Shown: positions 23,040-35,104, counted from the first letter of the stretch. The stretch is 64,000 nucleotides of DNA from Liolophura sinensis (GCF_032854445.1 NC_088300.1:29805608-29869607), one strand, 5' to 3'. Notes: generated by a model not told the origin, from the sequence alone. Translations and numbers: made by a program.

Positions 23040-26000
23040 ATTCTTCAACATGGCGTTAAACAAAAATCAAATAAATAGATAAAAAATAAAGAAATTTTTT
23101 AAGCTTCAGAAAATTCAGTATATTTCGTAGCTATAGCGTTTTTGAAAAGTGTATGTTTTGGCTTTTTGGAAGCGGTATTTTGACGCATTGGTTAGATGCA
23201 GCCCTTTCCTGTTAAGAGGAAGAACAACAGACCATTCAACATTTCACTTTATGATACCTTTATGCATTGTAACTAGCTTTTGTAAAGTGAAGATACAGAA
23301 TCCCAGAGTCAAAAGTAAATATCATGCAAAGTAAAACAAATTTGCTCCAGGCCTACCTCATGACCGGATGCTGACAACATACGACATCCAATGCTTGTCT
23401 CCTACGACTTCTTCTCGTTACGTCAGCAACAAACCAGAAGAGCTACGGGCAAGTCTTACTTATGGAAAGCGTGATGCTACTCATAAAACACTGCTTGCAA
23501 GTTGTTTGCGCTCTGTTTTTTCACTTAAATCAATTAGTTAGTTCAAACGTCCCACGGCGTCTTCTCTCCGCCTGAGACCGGTGGGCTATAAAGGTTAACT
23601 GGTCTGTATATTTTTAAATTTTTTTTTTTTGACTTTTTTGCGTAGTAGCAATAAATAGTTTACTTGGAATAAAAAAGAGTAGAAAAGTAACTCAGAGGGG
23701 TTGTGGGGAGAAAACGAGAGCTATGTGTTGGCTCATTGATCAAAGACATCTAGACCATTCGGACAGCGATGTCCCTTGTGTATTGTAACAACTAAAAATT
23801 CACGTTGTGAAAGACCAAGAGTAAATTACCAATTGGATGTGCAGTGAAGTTGCACATTTGGAAGAAATCCTCAACAACAACAACAACGCCTTCTTTCCAA
23901 AGACGTGCTCTTTGCAGGAAAAAATAACATTGAAAGACGGTGCAAGACAAATATACATGAGTAAGCTTACTTTCTTTTTCTTTGCAGAAATCGGTTTCTC
24001 AAAACTTGTTTCAAAGACTGCTCTATTCAAGCAAAGCCACTAACCGCTATACGGTAAACACTAAAAACAGCTTATCACAGCGCAGGTTTTGCTTCTTCGA
24101 TTTAGAGATCGGGATGTAAGCATTCTTCGTCCTAAACGGGTTCGATCTCGGTTGTGGCTTTAAATGGAGACGGTAAGCAGTCGATGGCGCTCTTGAAAGC
24201 CGTTTGGACAGTCTCACGTTTCTTGAAGACTGCCACTACTATAAACTGCATATCTGTACGTCACAGGTTGGGATATGTGGCAGTTACTTGACCAAGGTGG
24301 GTAGTTTTACTCCGATTCACACCACCTATAAAACTAATCGCTACTGTATAAGCGATCAATTCTTAATTGTGGCGTTAAGCAACAATCAATCAATCAATCA
24401 GACAATCAGTATATTTTTTTTTTATTTAATTGCTTAATACCATAGTAAAGAAGCCTCTCGGTCAGCCATTCAAGTAAAAAATACAAACCTGACCGCTGCT
24501 AAGAACATGGAATTGAATTATTTTTATCATTTGAATGAAAATATTTCTAAATATATGTGTATCTAAAAATACTGACAATCAAACATTTCTGAGAGTGTTA
24601 ACATAGGATAAGTATCAAACATAAAGAGAACCTTGAAAGGTTCCACAATGACAGCGGTCTCATGTTTGTCATGAAACTTTCGTTGTTCCTAATGTCAAGA
24701 TATTTATGAGTTACTGATACTGAAACTCCCCACACTCTCCCCGGTTCCTTCCTCTCTTCATCCAGGTGGACGTAATTTGTCTGAAATATTCTATAATAAG
24801 GCATAAAAATCCAATCATATAAATAGGTAAATTAAAAAAAATCCCACTACAATAAACGTTTACCTAGGGCGAAATAATTCTCGTCGGAGTTATGGCGACA
24901 GAAGGGTATTTTCCAGCATGAAATTGCTGAGGCAATCCATTTATAGATAAATAGATAGATCTAAACTCTGAATTTGTAGATACTAGTTTCTCCTTCGAGT
25001 TCCATCGGATTAATAGCTACGGCAGAAAATATTCGCCATATGAAACTGCTTACACAACTCTTCGATATAACTGGGCCAGAAAGCGAAGTTTGCAGCGCAC
25101 TCAGAATTTAACATTTTCACTGCTTTTAGCAGTTCCTTTAATAGCAGATCCAAAGAAAGAAGATGTATTTAGCCCGGCTGACACAAAATGGAATAACCTG
25201 ATCTGGCCGTCATCAGGATGCTTCAGTCAGCTCGCTATATATTGCTGTCGTAAATGCTAAAATGACACCAATATTAAGACCTTTTCAATCCCTTTTACTG
25301 TAGTCTTCCGTTCACTTTTAACATCTTTTTGAAGCTTAAAGTTTTTATGTTTCAACACCTGCCATCCATTCATCGTGATGTCTGTTTTTTATTCTGTGTG
25401 TTCATTTGCAGCAAAGTCTGTAGCATAGTAATTATGATTTACTTTAGCTAGACAGGAACACAAGCATTGGCATATGACACACTGAAGAATTTCGTTTACC
25501 CTTTCCTTGTACACAGAACACTGATCCTATCCCAAAATGCCTTATCTGATGTATCCTTTTTTAAGATTATGCAAGTCCTGTCTGTAAAAACACTGTAAAA
25601 ACGAGGCAATTCCTTTCCACTGAGCCTTAAAATAAGTAGGCTATATTTCATCACAATGTGTTAATCCGTATCGATCAAATGAATAGTTCGTGACGAAAGG
25701 CACGTTGATTTTAATCCAAAATGGACTCTGTCCATATGAAATGATTTCAAGTTGGTTTAATCCCTTTTTTGAAAGGTTTCTGTTTGCTTCATGACGCGCA
25801 TGAGGCTAAATTTGTCAGGCTGTTTCGTAATGTATGGCTCCACGCAAATGTTAACGAGTTTCATTAAGGCGCATGCCAATATTATGTTGCTTGTTATCAA
25901 ACTGCATCCTTGTCACGTAACCAAGCACGTGTCTAATGAACTCCTAGAGTCTTTCGGGTAGCCATTAACTCGATACTGTGGCGTTTTCCACCTTGTTTTG

Positions 26001-26704
26001 GAATACATCGTTACTGGAAGCATAAATCAGTTGACTACCTTTAACTGTCATGGCGTCTTCCTATTAGAGCCCACGCTTTGGAATCCGCTATCGGCTAGAG
26101 TCTCTTCGGCCCGACAGGTGGCGTTTACGGCAAGCGGGTCAGCATTGTGGAGAGATCATTATTACGGTACCGTCTGACAAACCAAAACTCAAATGCCTTA
26201 TGTGTGACATTAATTTGTGTTAGCTCAGATTATATGGGAGGAAAGCACAGTGGGACTTGTGATTCCCGCAGCCTTTATTGGGATCACTGATTGACGTCTA
26301 GGGGATTGGAACTGGGGTTGTCAAACAAACCTGTGCATCATGAAGAGTTTTGGCTGTGCGGCTTTGTATGGAAGGCGATAATGTTCACTTGGCAAATCGC
26401 AGACTAGGTCAAGGCGCATTTACACTTTTACGAAGAAAAAAAAGACACTAGGACACAAAACAGGATATACCGCTCGCGCACGATAAAAGTTTAACGCGTG
26501 ATTTTGACTAGTAGTTGCTAAACTTGTCTCGCCTAAACCTGCTAGTCTCGTGAGACCCATGAAATGCTTATTCGGCATATTGAAATGGGAAATTTCCATG
26601 CCATCTAGTACGCGGTGACCAAGAAGTAAGAGCGTCCACCTTGACTGAAAGAGAAGTATAAGATCAAACTGAAGTACGGAGCTGATTTTAGCTAGTACCG
26701 TCCT
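23040..26704. other. Mostly featureless stretch apart from one SINE
   Basis: Apart from the SINE at 24140-24405 I see only low-complexity T tracts (about 23620) and short open frames without splice support. Confidence 0.4.
24140..24405 (+). mobile_element. SINE-D type copy with (CAAT)n tail
   Basis: Ends 'gtggcgttaagcaacaatca' followed by tandem CAAT, which is the tail of the 22695 element on the other strand. The body includes 'tctgtacgtcacaggttggg'. Confidence 0.6.
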
Positions 26705-26870
26705 AACCATGCGGTGGGATAGCGAGGTAGCGAAGCAAGATAATGGTGTAGAGAAGCGAGGCAACGAGGTATCGATGGGGGACAGCGAGGTATCAATGGG
26801 GGACAGCGAGGTAGCGAGATTTAATCTCGCTATCTCGCTGCTCGTATCGCTACTTCGGGGTCAGGCTGAG
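26705..26870. repeat. GCGAGGTA-type simple repeat with a hairpin
   Basis: Runs of 'agcgaggta', 'gcgaggcaacgaggtatcga' and 'gggggacagcgaggta' turn into the reverse complement at 'gcgagatttaatctcgc', so the array ends in an inverted repeat (26811-26840). Confidence 0.7.
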
Positions 26871-27189
26871 GTATACACCGTTTGTGAGTTGGGTTCTTGA
26901 GACACCTGACCGGATGTGATCTCGGTTGTAATCAACGCACTCTAATTACAAGGCCCTAGATCTATTACATAATAGTCCCAGTAGGTCAGTACTTCTGTTT
27001 AGCTGAGGTATGAAGGGAAGATACAGGAATAGGGTTGAAATAGGGTGGGAGGCTGGTGGTAGCGCTGGAACAGGATTTTTGTTGTTGTATACATAGTGAT
27101 CGCTTTTCCTTCCACCATTTTCCGTTCTATTAATCTTGAGTACGCCATTTGAGATTTGATTTATTCTTTATTTAAATAATTTTTTGTAT

Positions 27190-27318
27190 TTATTAACTCA
27201 ATTAATGGTTTACGCCATACTTAAGAATATTTCACTCATACGACGACAGCCAACATATTGGTGGAAGGAAACCAGACAGGGCCCGCGGAAAACCTACAAC
27301 CACCCGCAAGTTGCTGAA
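27190..27318 (-). mobile_element. SINE-A fragment, old
   Basis: Reverse 'ttaagaatatttcactcata', 'gtggaaggaaaccagaca' and 'cacccgcaagttgctga', many substitutions. Confidence 0.75.
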
Positions 27319-27371
27319 TTACACACTGTGTATGCCTCAGTCTGACACTACAGTAATTATTATAACTGCTC

Positions 27372-27462
27372 CCCACGTCGCTGCCGCCTTACCTCGCCGC
27401 CTCGCTGCCTCTCTATCTCGCTGCATCGCTACCTTGTTGCCTCGCTGCCTTGCCCTGTATTA
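27372..27462. repeat. Simple repeat (CTCGCTGC)n-like, complementary to the 26.7 kb array
   Basis: 'ctgccgccttacctcgcc' and 'gcctcgctgcct' repeat with variation. Reverse-complemented, it reads like the GCGAGG array about 550 bases upstream. Confidence 0.6.
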
Positions 27463-28136
27463 GAAGGGTCGAGGTATTTATACTATTATAAAGTTTATGT
27501 TTTACAGATCAAGACAGCCCAGTTTTCTCCCATTATAAAAACAATAAGCAAATAAATAAATCCTTAATAATCTTTACAAAAAGCAAAGCATAGAAACAAA
27601 GTACAGACAAGTAGTGCTTGTCGTTTCTCGGAGTTGGCATAATAATCTACTCCATATAAAGGTGGGATTCAGTGGGAAACACAGAAGCTGCCCACGGCTT
27701 CAGTAGACACCTAATATTGGGGCGGTGTGATGTCATGATATGTGACAACCCACATGGACTGACTCACAATCCTGAATTAACTGCACTGAAGGCAATACAA
27801 ACATGCAAGCATTCCAAATGAACGAATCTATTCCCATACGAATAACAGGGGCCTTCAGTTATATGGCGTTGCTCGGCTTTGTGAATTTATGAAGCATAAA
27901 AATGTCTGAAACTGTTCATAAAATTGTATGCGTTTTGACTATACAGTACCGAAACTGCCCAGCTTCAGGTGCAGTCATCTGCCTGGAAAGAAATAGGACA
28001 CTTTTTCATAACAGTGGCATGTGTACCAGACATGTTAAAAGGTATAATTACTGATCTACGAACACAGTTGGCCGGAGATAGCGGCGTATAGGCAGTTGGC
28101 TAGAGGGAGGATTCATTATTTATGTCAGCTGGATTC

Positions 28137-28784
28137 AGGGGTATTTCCACGACAAAGCACTATATCCGTGATATTCACATTAAAGATACATTACACCATT
28201 CTCTACTGGTTGACTATGATTTCGAGATTGGACGATAAGGGTCGCTCTGATACATTGTATCCTCTGCTGTAATCCATTATTTCTTTATAAGCTGTATACG
28301 TATTCAAAACTCATACGTGTTCTTATCTACAGTTACCCTATATCATCGTCCAAAAATGGATGCTTTCATCCGACAGATGGACGCTTTTAGTCTTCTAGAC
28401 TTTCAATCGCTTCATGATTCATACCAAACAAGACAACAAACACCATACTCATGATATTCACTCCAAACGTACATTACGTAATCCGTTATCAAGTGACTGT
28501 AATAACTACATGGTTTGACGTTACAGAGAGTTCTATGACTCACCCCACAATTTAAATAGCCAGCTATAATCTATACCGTTGGTATGAGTTCAAGTCTGTG
28601 GCCTGATTTGTGACTATATTGCACGAGCAAACCACATCCAAATTGTATTTAGCGTATCTCAGCGCTCATATCATGGAGCCTCGAAGTTATCACTTGATAC
28701 CGGATGACGTAATGTATCACGTTATTATGTTAATATCATGGATCATAGCATAACATTATGTTCTAATGTTACAGAAATACCCCT
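28137..28784. mobile_element. Fold-back / MITE-like element with AGGGGTATTTC ends
   Basis: A perfect 11-bp terminal inverted repeat (AGGGGTATTTC at 28137-28147, GAAATACCCCT at 28774-28784). Inside are inverted blocks 'catgatattcact', 'acattacgtaatccg' and 'tatcaagtga' at 28443-28520, matching in reverse 28665-28745. A diverged direct copy of the first two blocks lies at 28166-28205. No open frame and no clear target-site duplication were seen. Confidence 0.58.
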
Positions 28785-28965
28785 AAATTTAATACTGGCT
28801 TCACACACTCATGGAGCAAACACACGAAGTTTTACGCTTGGGCAAAAACTGACACGTTCCCGGTGCTTTGCGTTGAGCAGGCCCCTTTCAGTGCGGTATA
28901 CAACTTAAGGACGCTAGATCAAGTCCAGCTCACATACTGGCTTCCACTCCGGTAGTAAATAAGCG

Positions 28966-29097
28966 GAAAGGTCTTTCATCACATGCGGATAGTCGTGGGT
29001 TTTCTTCGGGCTCTGTCCACTTTCCTCCCACCACAATGCAGGCCGTCGTCGTATATGTAAAATATTCTCGAGTATGGCGTAAAAACAGCAATGAAAG
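28966..29097 (+). mobile_element. SINE-A copy, 5' truncated
   Basis: 'gcggatagtcgtgggtttt', 'cctcccaccacaatgcagg' and 'tggcgtaaaaacagcaatg' match the body and tail on the + strand. Confidence 0.85.
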
Positions 29098-29620
29098 AAA
29101 TAAAAACATAAATTAAGGAGACTATACCTGAAATTTTTAACCATAAATCGATTAACATCAATCCAATCTATTTTAAAATAGCCCAAAGAATTACCTTTCG
29201 CAAAATATCAACCTTGTCGATTTGATTTGATTAGTCAACATGGATTTTTTGCCAAATATCTCCAGTACTGACTTTTTAAATACCAATCGGATTAATAAAT
29301 ACTAACTTGTACGCGTCTTTATAGGGATATGCTGATGTTAGAGTTTCTGCATGTTGACATGTTTCCACGAGCATATATATACACAACCGCTTGGTGCTGC
29401 ATATGATTGTTTTCTTAGACTGTCGTCAATCTTCATAAATAAAGGGTCCTAATAGGGTTCTAATATAGGCCTGTAACTACACTGCGGACATGCATTCCAA
29501 TTTTCCGATATTTGCCCCACAAAAATTATTAATTCATAATACTACAAGCAAGCGTGACAGTTTACGCAACGTAGATTGGTACGACTGGAAATCGACATTG
29601 ACAAACACACGTTTGGGTAT

Positions 29621-30006
29621 GCGCAAACACTAGTTGCAAGAATGTACCTCTCGCTTCTGCGAGTAGCGCGTAAGCAAGAGTTACAGTGTGTTACGGGTTC
29701 TAAAATGTCGAGCTACTGACTGAGGACATTTATCACTAAATATCTCCAAAAATAAGCCACGCAGCCACACCAAACTTCCATAGAATATCCCTAGCCTGGG
29801 ATTTTTTGGTGTCGGTAAGTGCGTAAACGCGCTAGGGATATTCTGTATATCTTTGGGGGTGGCTGCGTGGCTTATTGTTGGAGACATTTACTGATAAGCG
29901 TCCTCAGTAGCTCGACATTTTAGAGCTCGTAACACGTTGTAACTCTCGCGGCGGTTAGGTGTCACTCGAAGAGGAGAGAGGTACATTATTGCAACTAGCG
30001 CGAACA
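29621..30006. mobile_element. Long fold-back element: two 175-bp inverted arms, 35-nt loop
   Basis: The left arm 29621-29795 and right arm 29831-30006 are inverted copies with small indels. They include 'ctagttgcaagaatgtacct', 'aaaatgtcgagctactga', 'ataagccacgcagccac' and 'agaatatccctagc'. The loop has no homology. There is no coding frame, which fits a non-autonomous foldback/MITE. Confidence 0.82.
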
Positions 30007-30484
30007 CATGCATTCACTCCATTCACTGCGTTATTTTGCTAGCAATACTGGAAACTGAAATGGAGTAAGGGAGATTACCCTTTGGACCTTAGTTATCTAA
30101 TTGATGATAGGATTTATATCCCTTGGCAACCATACTCTGACAAAAATGAAACGATTAAAATGGAGTTAAAATCTCAAAGCCCTTGTACGATGACCACGGG
30201 TTGTGTTCAGACAAAGGGTTAAAACAATTTGCCACTTGACAAATGAAGGTGCCACGTCAATAAGAGTAAAATTTGTAGAGATTCACTCTTGGGTCTTACA
30301 AAAAAAACAGACGGAGTAACATTCAAAATAGGATGAATTAAACATTTATATCGGGAAAATAGTTTCTGTAGTATATAGACTATAGAGAAGTTGTGGCCGA
30401 GTGAATGCCATAAATCCCGGACCTGAGTTCAGATTGTACGTTGCAAGCTGACCTGCCCGAGAGCGATGTAAGCCTATCATGCTG

Positions 30485-30590
30485 ATCTGTAAACTGAGAC
30501 ATAAGCGTGTGACCATTTTCTAGCTACATGTATCACGCTGTCGTCGCTGCTCTGGTTTTACTGTGTGTGCTGTACGTCTTTAAGTAATTA
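30485..30590 (+). repeat. Dispersed repeat R1, partial copy, interrupted by a SINE
   Basis: 'gtgaccattttctagctaca', 'cacgctgtcgtcgctgctct' and 'gctgtacgtctt' match the R1 copies at 41.9, 45.7, 53.0 and 58.5 kb. SINE-A follows immediately. Confidence 0.72.
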
Positions 30591-30828
30591 TTTATTTATT
30601 TGATTTGTGTTTTACGCCGTACTCAAGAATATTTCACTTATACGACGGCGGCTAGCATTATGGTGGGAGGAAACCGGGCAGAACCCAGGGTCTGCAGGTT
30701 GTTGGCAGACCTTCCCATTTATGGCCGGACAGGAAGCCAGCATGAGCTGAACTCACAGCGACCACATTGGTGAGCGGCTCCTGGACCATTACGCTGCGCT
30801 AGCGCGCTAACAACTTAGCCACGGAGAC
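30591..30828 (-). mobile_element. SINE-A, near full length
   Basis: Reverse orientation. Tail (TTTA)n, body 'ggtgggaggaaaccgggcag' and tRNA-like head 'aacttagccacggagacc' are all present. A nine-C run follows the head. Confidence 0.9.
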
Positions 30829-30851
30829 CCCCCCCCGGGCTTTAATTATAT

Positions 30852-31038
30852 TTGATTTATTTATTTATTTGATTGGTGTTTTACGCCGTACTCAAGAATA
30901 TTTCACTTACGGCGGCCAGCATTATTGTGGGAGGAAACCGGGCACAGCCAGGGGAAACCCACGACCGTCAGCAGGTTGTTGCCAGACCTTCCAACTTACG
31001 GCCGGAGAGGAAGCCAGCATGAGCTGGACTTGAACTCA
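30852..31038 (-). mobile_element. SINE-A, 5' truncated, with 12-bp target-site duplication
   Basis: The reverse-orientation copy ends at 'cttgaactca'. CTTTAATTATAT occurs at 30840-30851 and 31039-31050, so the truncated element is a genuine insertion unit. Confidence 0.9.
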
Positions 31039-31050
31039 CTTTAATTATAT

Positions 31051-31305
31051 GTACTCTCAAGAAATAATCTGTTAAATTTAACACAAAGACTTGTTTGAGA
31101 GATGCTAGAATGCATTCTTTTATTCCAGCACATTCTGTTAAATATAGTACACATGTTCTATTAATTCAACATAACGATTGCATTAGACAAACAGAATATT
31201 ATGTTGAATATGACACACTGGTATGTTATAAAAACTGAATACATTCTAGCACCACTCAGACAACAGACTTTCTGTTAAAATTAACTGGTTATATTTTTGA
31301 CTGTA
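31051..31305. mobile_element. MITE-like palindromic element, TIR of about 68 bp
   Basis: The left arm ('taatctgttaaatttaacac' then 'tgctagaatgcattc') and right arm ('gaatacattctagcacca' then 'ctgttaaaattaactgg') are imperfect inverted copies. A central 'ctgttaaatatagt' block is included. There is no coding frame. It abuts the target-site duplication of the SINE at 30852. Confidence 0.65.
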
Positions 31306-31944
31306 GCACCTACCCATGAATTGTGTAATACATTAAGTAGATAGTGTATGCTGAGGGATAGGATATCACGAGAAATGATGTCCACCGAGTGCGAGGCAGA
31401 GAATATCTCTTTTCGATATATGTTTTGTTGTACCCAGATAGCTTGCTCATTTGGTACTTTATAAATCGCTGAATATGTACATCGATAACGGAGCTAGCCA
31501 TTGGCTGCTTTTTTCTTTCATAAACGGACAGACGTGAGAGAGCACACATAATGATTTAACTGCAGTACAATAAACGCACGTCATCGATAGATATCAGCAC
31601 AACATCGTTGGCTATCGCCTCGTGAACTAGGGTTATGATGTCAGCGCGACGCTGTTTTGTTTTCATGCGTTATCGTTGTACATCATGCTTTGCGGAATAT
31701 CATGTATTGGCCATTGGAATCCAAGAAGCACTCTAGGTGGTAAAAAAATCTTTTTTCATACATTGCGGACCAATTTTGTTTTCTTTTTCTTACAATTTAA
31801 AGATCTATTTCCTCTCCAACAAGTTTAAGCCTAAATTCCCTGTTTAATTGTGTCCAAACCTTTTTTCTCACTTTGATGTAATGATTAACAGATTATAGTT
31901 ATTTATTTAAAATACAGGATGCCCGAGATTAAGCATCAAGCATG

Positions 31945-31990
31945 CTTAATAGCATATTCATTCCATTTCATTTATTTCAGCAAAATATAT
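31945..31990 (-). repeat. Possible 3' end of a LINE or other retroelement
   Basis: On the - strand 'tgctgaaataaatgaaatgg' resembles the 3' tail of invertebrate LINEs. No LINE protein was recognised in the AT-rich 600 bases beyond it, so this is tentative. Confidence 0.25.
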
Positions 31991-34536
31991 ATACTTAACA
32001 ATGTTTCGAAGAGTATTACATTTAAAGTCAATGTAATTAAATGGAAATTAAATATTTGGTGGGATCAAAAACCTTAAGGTTTGCTAGATCCCATTAATTA
32101 ATACAAACTTAATGTTATTTGTTACAAAAGGAAAGAAAACAAAATGTTCTAACACTCCTTTAGTTAATACCTACATTTACACAGTTAATAAGTTTTAATT
32201 ACACAACAATAACTGATAGGGATATACAGGTTAAAATAAAAGCAGTTATTATACCACTCTAGTAGACATGTTTTATTATAAAACACCAGTGTTTTGAAGA
32301 AATCTCAACATTAGGAGAAGTACCTGTGCTTCAGACTACAATAATAAAAACAAAGGGAGAGTATTTGGAATTTTTGTTCTACATATGGGAAGTAACTTAC
32401 CATAAGTCTTCCGATATTCCACATTGTCTCCCTTTACTAAGCAAACGCCCTGGGCTATACAGGCAGATATTGTTTGAGAATTTCTTATTGCAAACTAGTC
32501 TTAAGTATGAACCATCGTCTTCAGAATGGTTTAAAACAGAGATCAAGCACCAAACTGATTTAAACTTTTGTCTTTCTTTCTTTTAATTCTTCTGAGTCTA
32601 CATTAAAGGAAAGGATTTTTACTAATATTTTCCGTCATTTAAAATGAAATGCAAGCCCTAAACGACGTCATATAAGAGAAATCAAATCAATAATACATTT
32701 CGACTTTCCCTGCGTAAAAAAGAAAATATGTTGGTTTACTGATCTGATTCCTGTCAAACACCAAAACACTTAGACGGTCAGTTTTATGTATGGAGGAAAC
32801 AAAAGCGTCTGGTGTGAACCTTTTGCAAGTTACTGCCGAACTTTCCCAAATGTGGCATACAAATATGCACAATAAGCTAATGGCACAGAAGTGGTGTAGA
32901 TGGCCGTATAAGTGTCGTCGACCGCTTATTCCCACCAAAGCCCAAAAGAATCAACGATTTCCTGTTCAAGGCCATGTTTTGTGTGTCTTAGCGAATGGAA
33001 GAGAGGCACTTTACTCAATAGACTACAACCCGCTCCGCAAATATTGTTTCAGGGCCATTTGAACATTTGTATGTTTTCCATCTGCTCGATACACTTTCCG
33101 CAGAGTGGGAGTGTTGATCTTTCGGTATATCTTTCATGTTTTCGACATGGTTTTACAGTAAGGCAGCATCACACAGACCGGGAATATGACCAAAATGAAG
33201 CTTAAAGTATTTTAAGCAAGAAACTAACAATCCTAATTTTAGAGCTGATCTTTTAAACTTGACACAATTTCATCGATCGACATTGCGATTAAAGTCGATG
33301 AAAGTTTCTTGCAATCGGATTTGTGAAGTGCCTTTGGCATCGTTCACACGATGTAATTTCTCCAATTCTGCAAATCTTATGGAACAGCGTTTTGGTGGCA
33401 CAGCTGTCCTTATGTGGCTTCATATTAGGGCGTAAGCATAAGCGTTTAAACGTTTACCTCGGTCACGCAAATGAAATTACCTTCAGCACAGCGTAAACAC
33501 CAGTCCAGTAATCTAGTATCTAACCAGTGGATATGCTTTGCAAAATTATGGAAAAGTGTTTGTGCTTAAAAGTGTTTTCTCGATTTTTGTCCCGGAAATT
33601 GAGACCTCCAAGTAAAGATCGTCATTAAAAATTGATATACTATGTTTTGTAAAAGTGGCACTTGTGACACCAATACTTTATTTTCTGAGGGAGATTAATT
33701 AGTTACAAACCTATCTCTCAATCAATATATGTTATGTAACATTTACATTTTATCTGCTAGAGCGAGCTGAAATCATAATTTAACTCAACAATTGACCGTA
33801 TTCTAGACTTGCCCAAAAAGATGACATCTGCCAACATTTTACCATAAATCAATCTTTAATTGCTTCAATAATCTTTTAAAAGATATCAGAGCAAAGACTT
33901 GCGGTATTTGGAAGATAGGGGTCATATGTACACAGTGTCTTATTAATCATGCGTACATTTTTTACCAGCAATGACAAATCTTCTTGTGCATCTAGTCGTT
34001 CTCATTAGAACATTTCGGCCTTTCTACCGACATGTTGTTACTGAGGGCACCAGTGTTGCCTCTGAAATACGGCATTCAAGAGCGCTATAATTGCCTTAAT
34101 GACGGTCACCATGACAGCCGCCATTGGTAAACTATATATGCTGTCTATCCTATTAGCTCAGTAATCATTTTGCATTTTTGTTTCCTATACACTTTCACTA
34201 CATGTTCGATCAAGCATGCATTAAAACCAGGTGTTTTCATACCATATTAAACGTTCCTAAATTGTAGCAAATAATATTATACTATAAAAATGTACCCAGG
34301 TCTAAGAATTCAAATGACCACATTTTGATAGCAGCTAAACAGTTCAGAATCATGCATATACCTGTCCCTTGACCATCGTCTACACGCTGAAGCTGATAGA
34401 CGAAAGTGTCTGTAAGGGAAATTGCGAAAAGACATCTGAAATGTTCGCTTTTTTGTCATCCTTTCAATGGGATGTTTTTTTTTCAAGCCGTGAAGTAGTG
34501 TTAATGGATTAATGTCTATTTCGAAGTCTGTATGTC
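31991..34536. other. AT-rich flank and likely 3' UTR region of Gremlin
   Basis: Short open frames at 32326-32586 and 32790-33062 lack recognisable motifs or splice sites. The part nearest 34536 probably holds the Gremlin 3' UTR. Confidence 0.35.
33677..33682 (-). promoter_or_regulatory. grem: Possible poly(A) signal for Gremlin
   Basis: AATAAA on the - strand about 860 bases past the Gremlin stop codon. A 3' UTR of this length is plausible, but the motif is common in AT-rich DNA and other variants could serve. Confidence 0.2.
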
Positions 34537-35085
34537 TCACTTCACCATACACTGGCACTCCCTCACCCAGGCGATCCGTTTCCGTTTCACTCCTGAAGGT
34601 CGACCAGGACATCTTAGTAACAACCGCAATCGCACTGTTTTCTTTGGAGCACAAAACGAGCATGTTTGAAATGCTGCCGGCCCGCGCGAAGGCCTGTCCA
34701 TATTTGGAATAAAGAAAGAGTTACACTGGCCATAGCAAAACCTATTCATGATGGTTTTAGCCAAACAGCCGCGTTCTCTGATGGTGTATTTAAAAGGCTC
34801 TGTTTTGCACCAGTCTTTCTTTAAATGAGATTTCTTGGTGATGGCGAATGCTTCTTGTCTCTCTTTTTGTCCTGTATCCTTACTGGTCCGATCAGAGCTC
34901 AGATTTGGCTGTTCCAGTAACGGAATGCCTCTGTGTTGGGGTTTGCGATGTCGCCCAGCACCGATCACTTTGGCAATGGCACTCCATGGGTACCGTCTGT
35001 TTCCTCTCGAAACACCAGCAATTGTTAGCAACACGAGATTGACCAGAAGTGACAGCCGAAATGCCAGCATGACAATCCGATGCAT
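34537..35085 (-). CDS. grem: Gremlin-type secreted BMP antagonist (DAN-domain cystine knot)
   Basis: A 182-residue protein. Residues 1-28 form a signal peptide (basic start, then LSLLVNLVLLTIAGVS). Residues about 29-88 are a basic, low-complexity linker. Residues 93-179 are the DAN cystine-knot domain with Cys at 93, 107, 117, 121, 142, 145, 159, 177 and 179, the same nine-Cys pattern as vertebrate Gremlin (DWCKTEP, RFCYGQCNSF, CSFCAPKK, RECQC). Gremlins bind BMP2/4/7-type ligands outside the cell and block receptor binding; that role is inferred from the family. Length matches vertebrate GREM1 (184 aa). The frame is open upstream to 35196, but a strong 3' splice site (TCTTTTTCAG) ends at 35102, so the first ATG of the exon, at 35085, is the start. 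As in vertebrates, the coding region is one exon. Confidence 0.93.
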   Translation of the reverse strand: MHRIVMLAFRLSLLVNLVLLTIAGVSRGNRRYPWSAIAKVIGAGRHRKPQHRGIPLLEQPNLSSDRTSKDTGQKERQEAFAITKKSHLKKDWCKTEPFKYTIRERGCLAKTIMNRFCYGQCNSFFIPNMDRPSRGPAAFQTCSFCAPKKTVRLRLLLRCPGRPSGVKRKRIAWVRECQCMVK

Positions 35086-35104
35086 GGATGACAAGCGAAC
35101 ACTG
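35086..35104 (-). promoter_or_regulatory. grem: 3' splice site and 16-nt 5' UTR of the Gremlin coding exon
   Basis: On the - strand a pyrimidine tract followed by CAG (CAG at 35104-35102) begins the exon at 35101. Sixteen untranslated bases then precede the ATG at 35085. At least one non-coding 5' exon must therefore lie at higher coordinates. I could not locate it. Confidence 0.6.
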
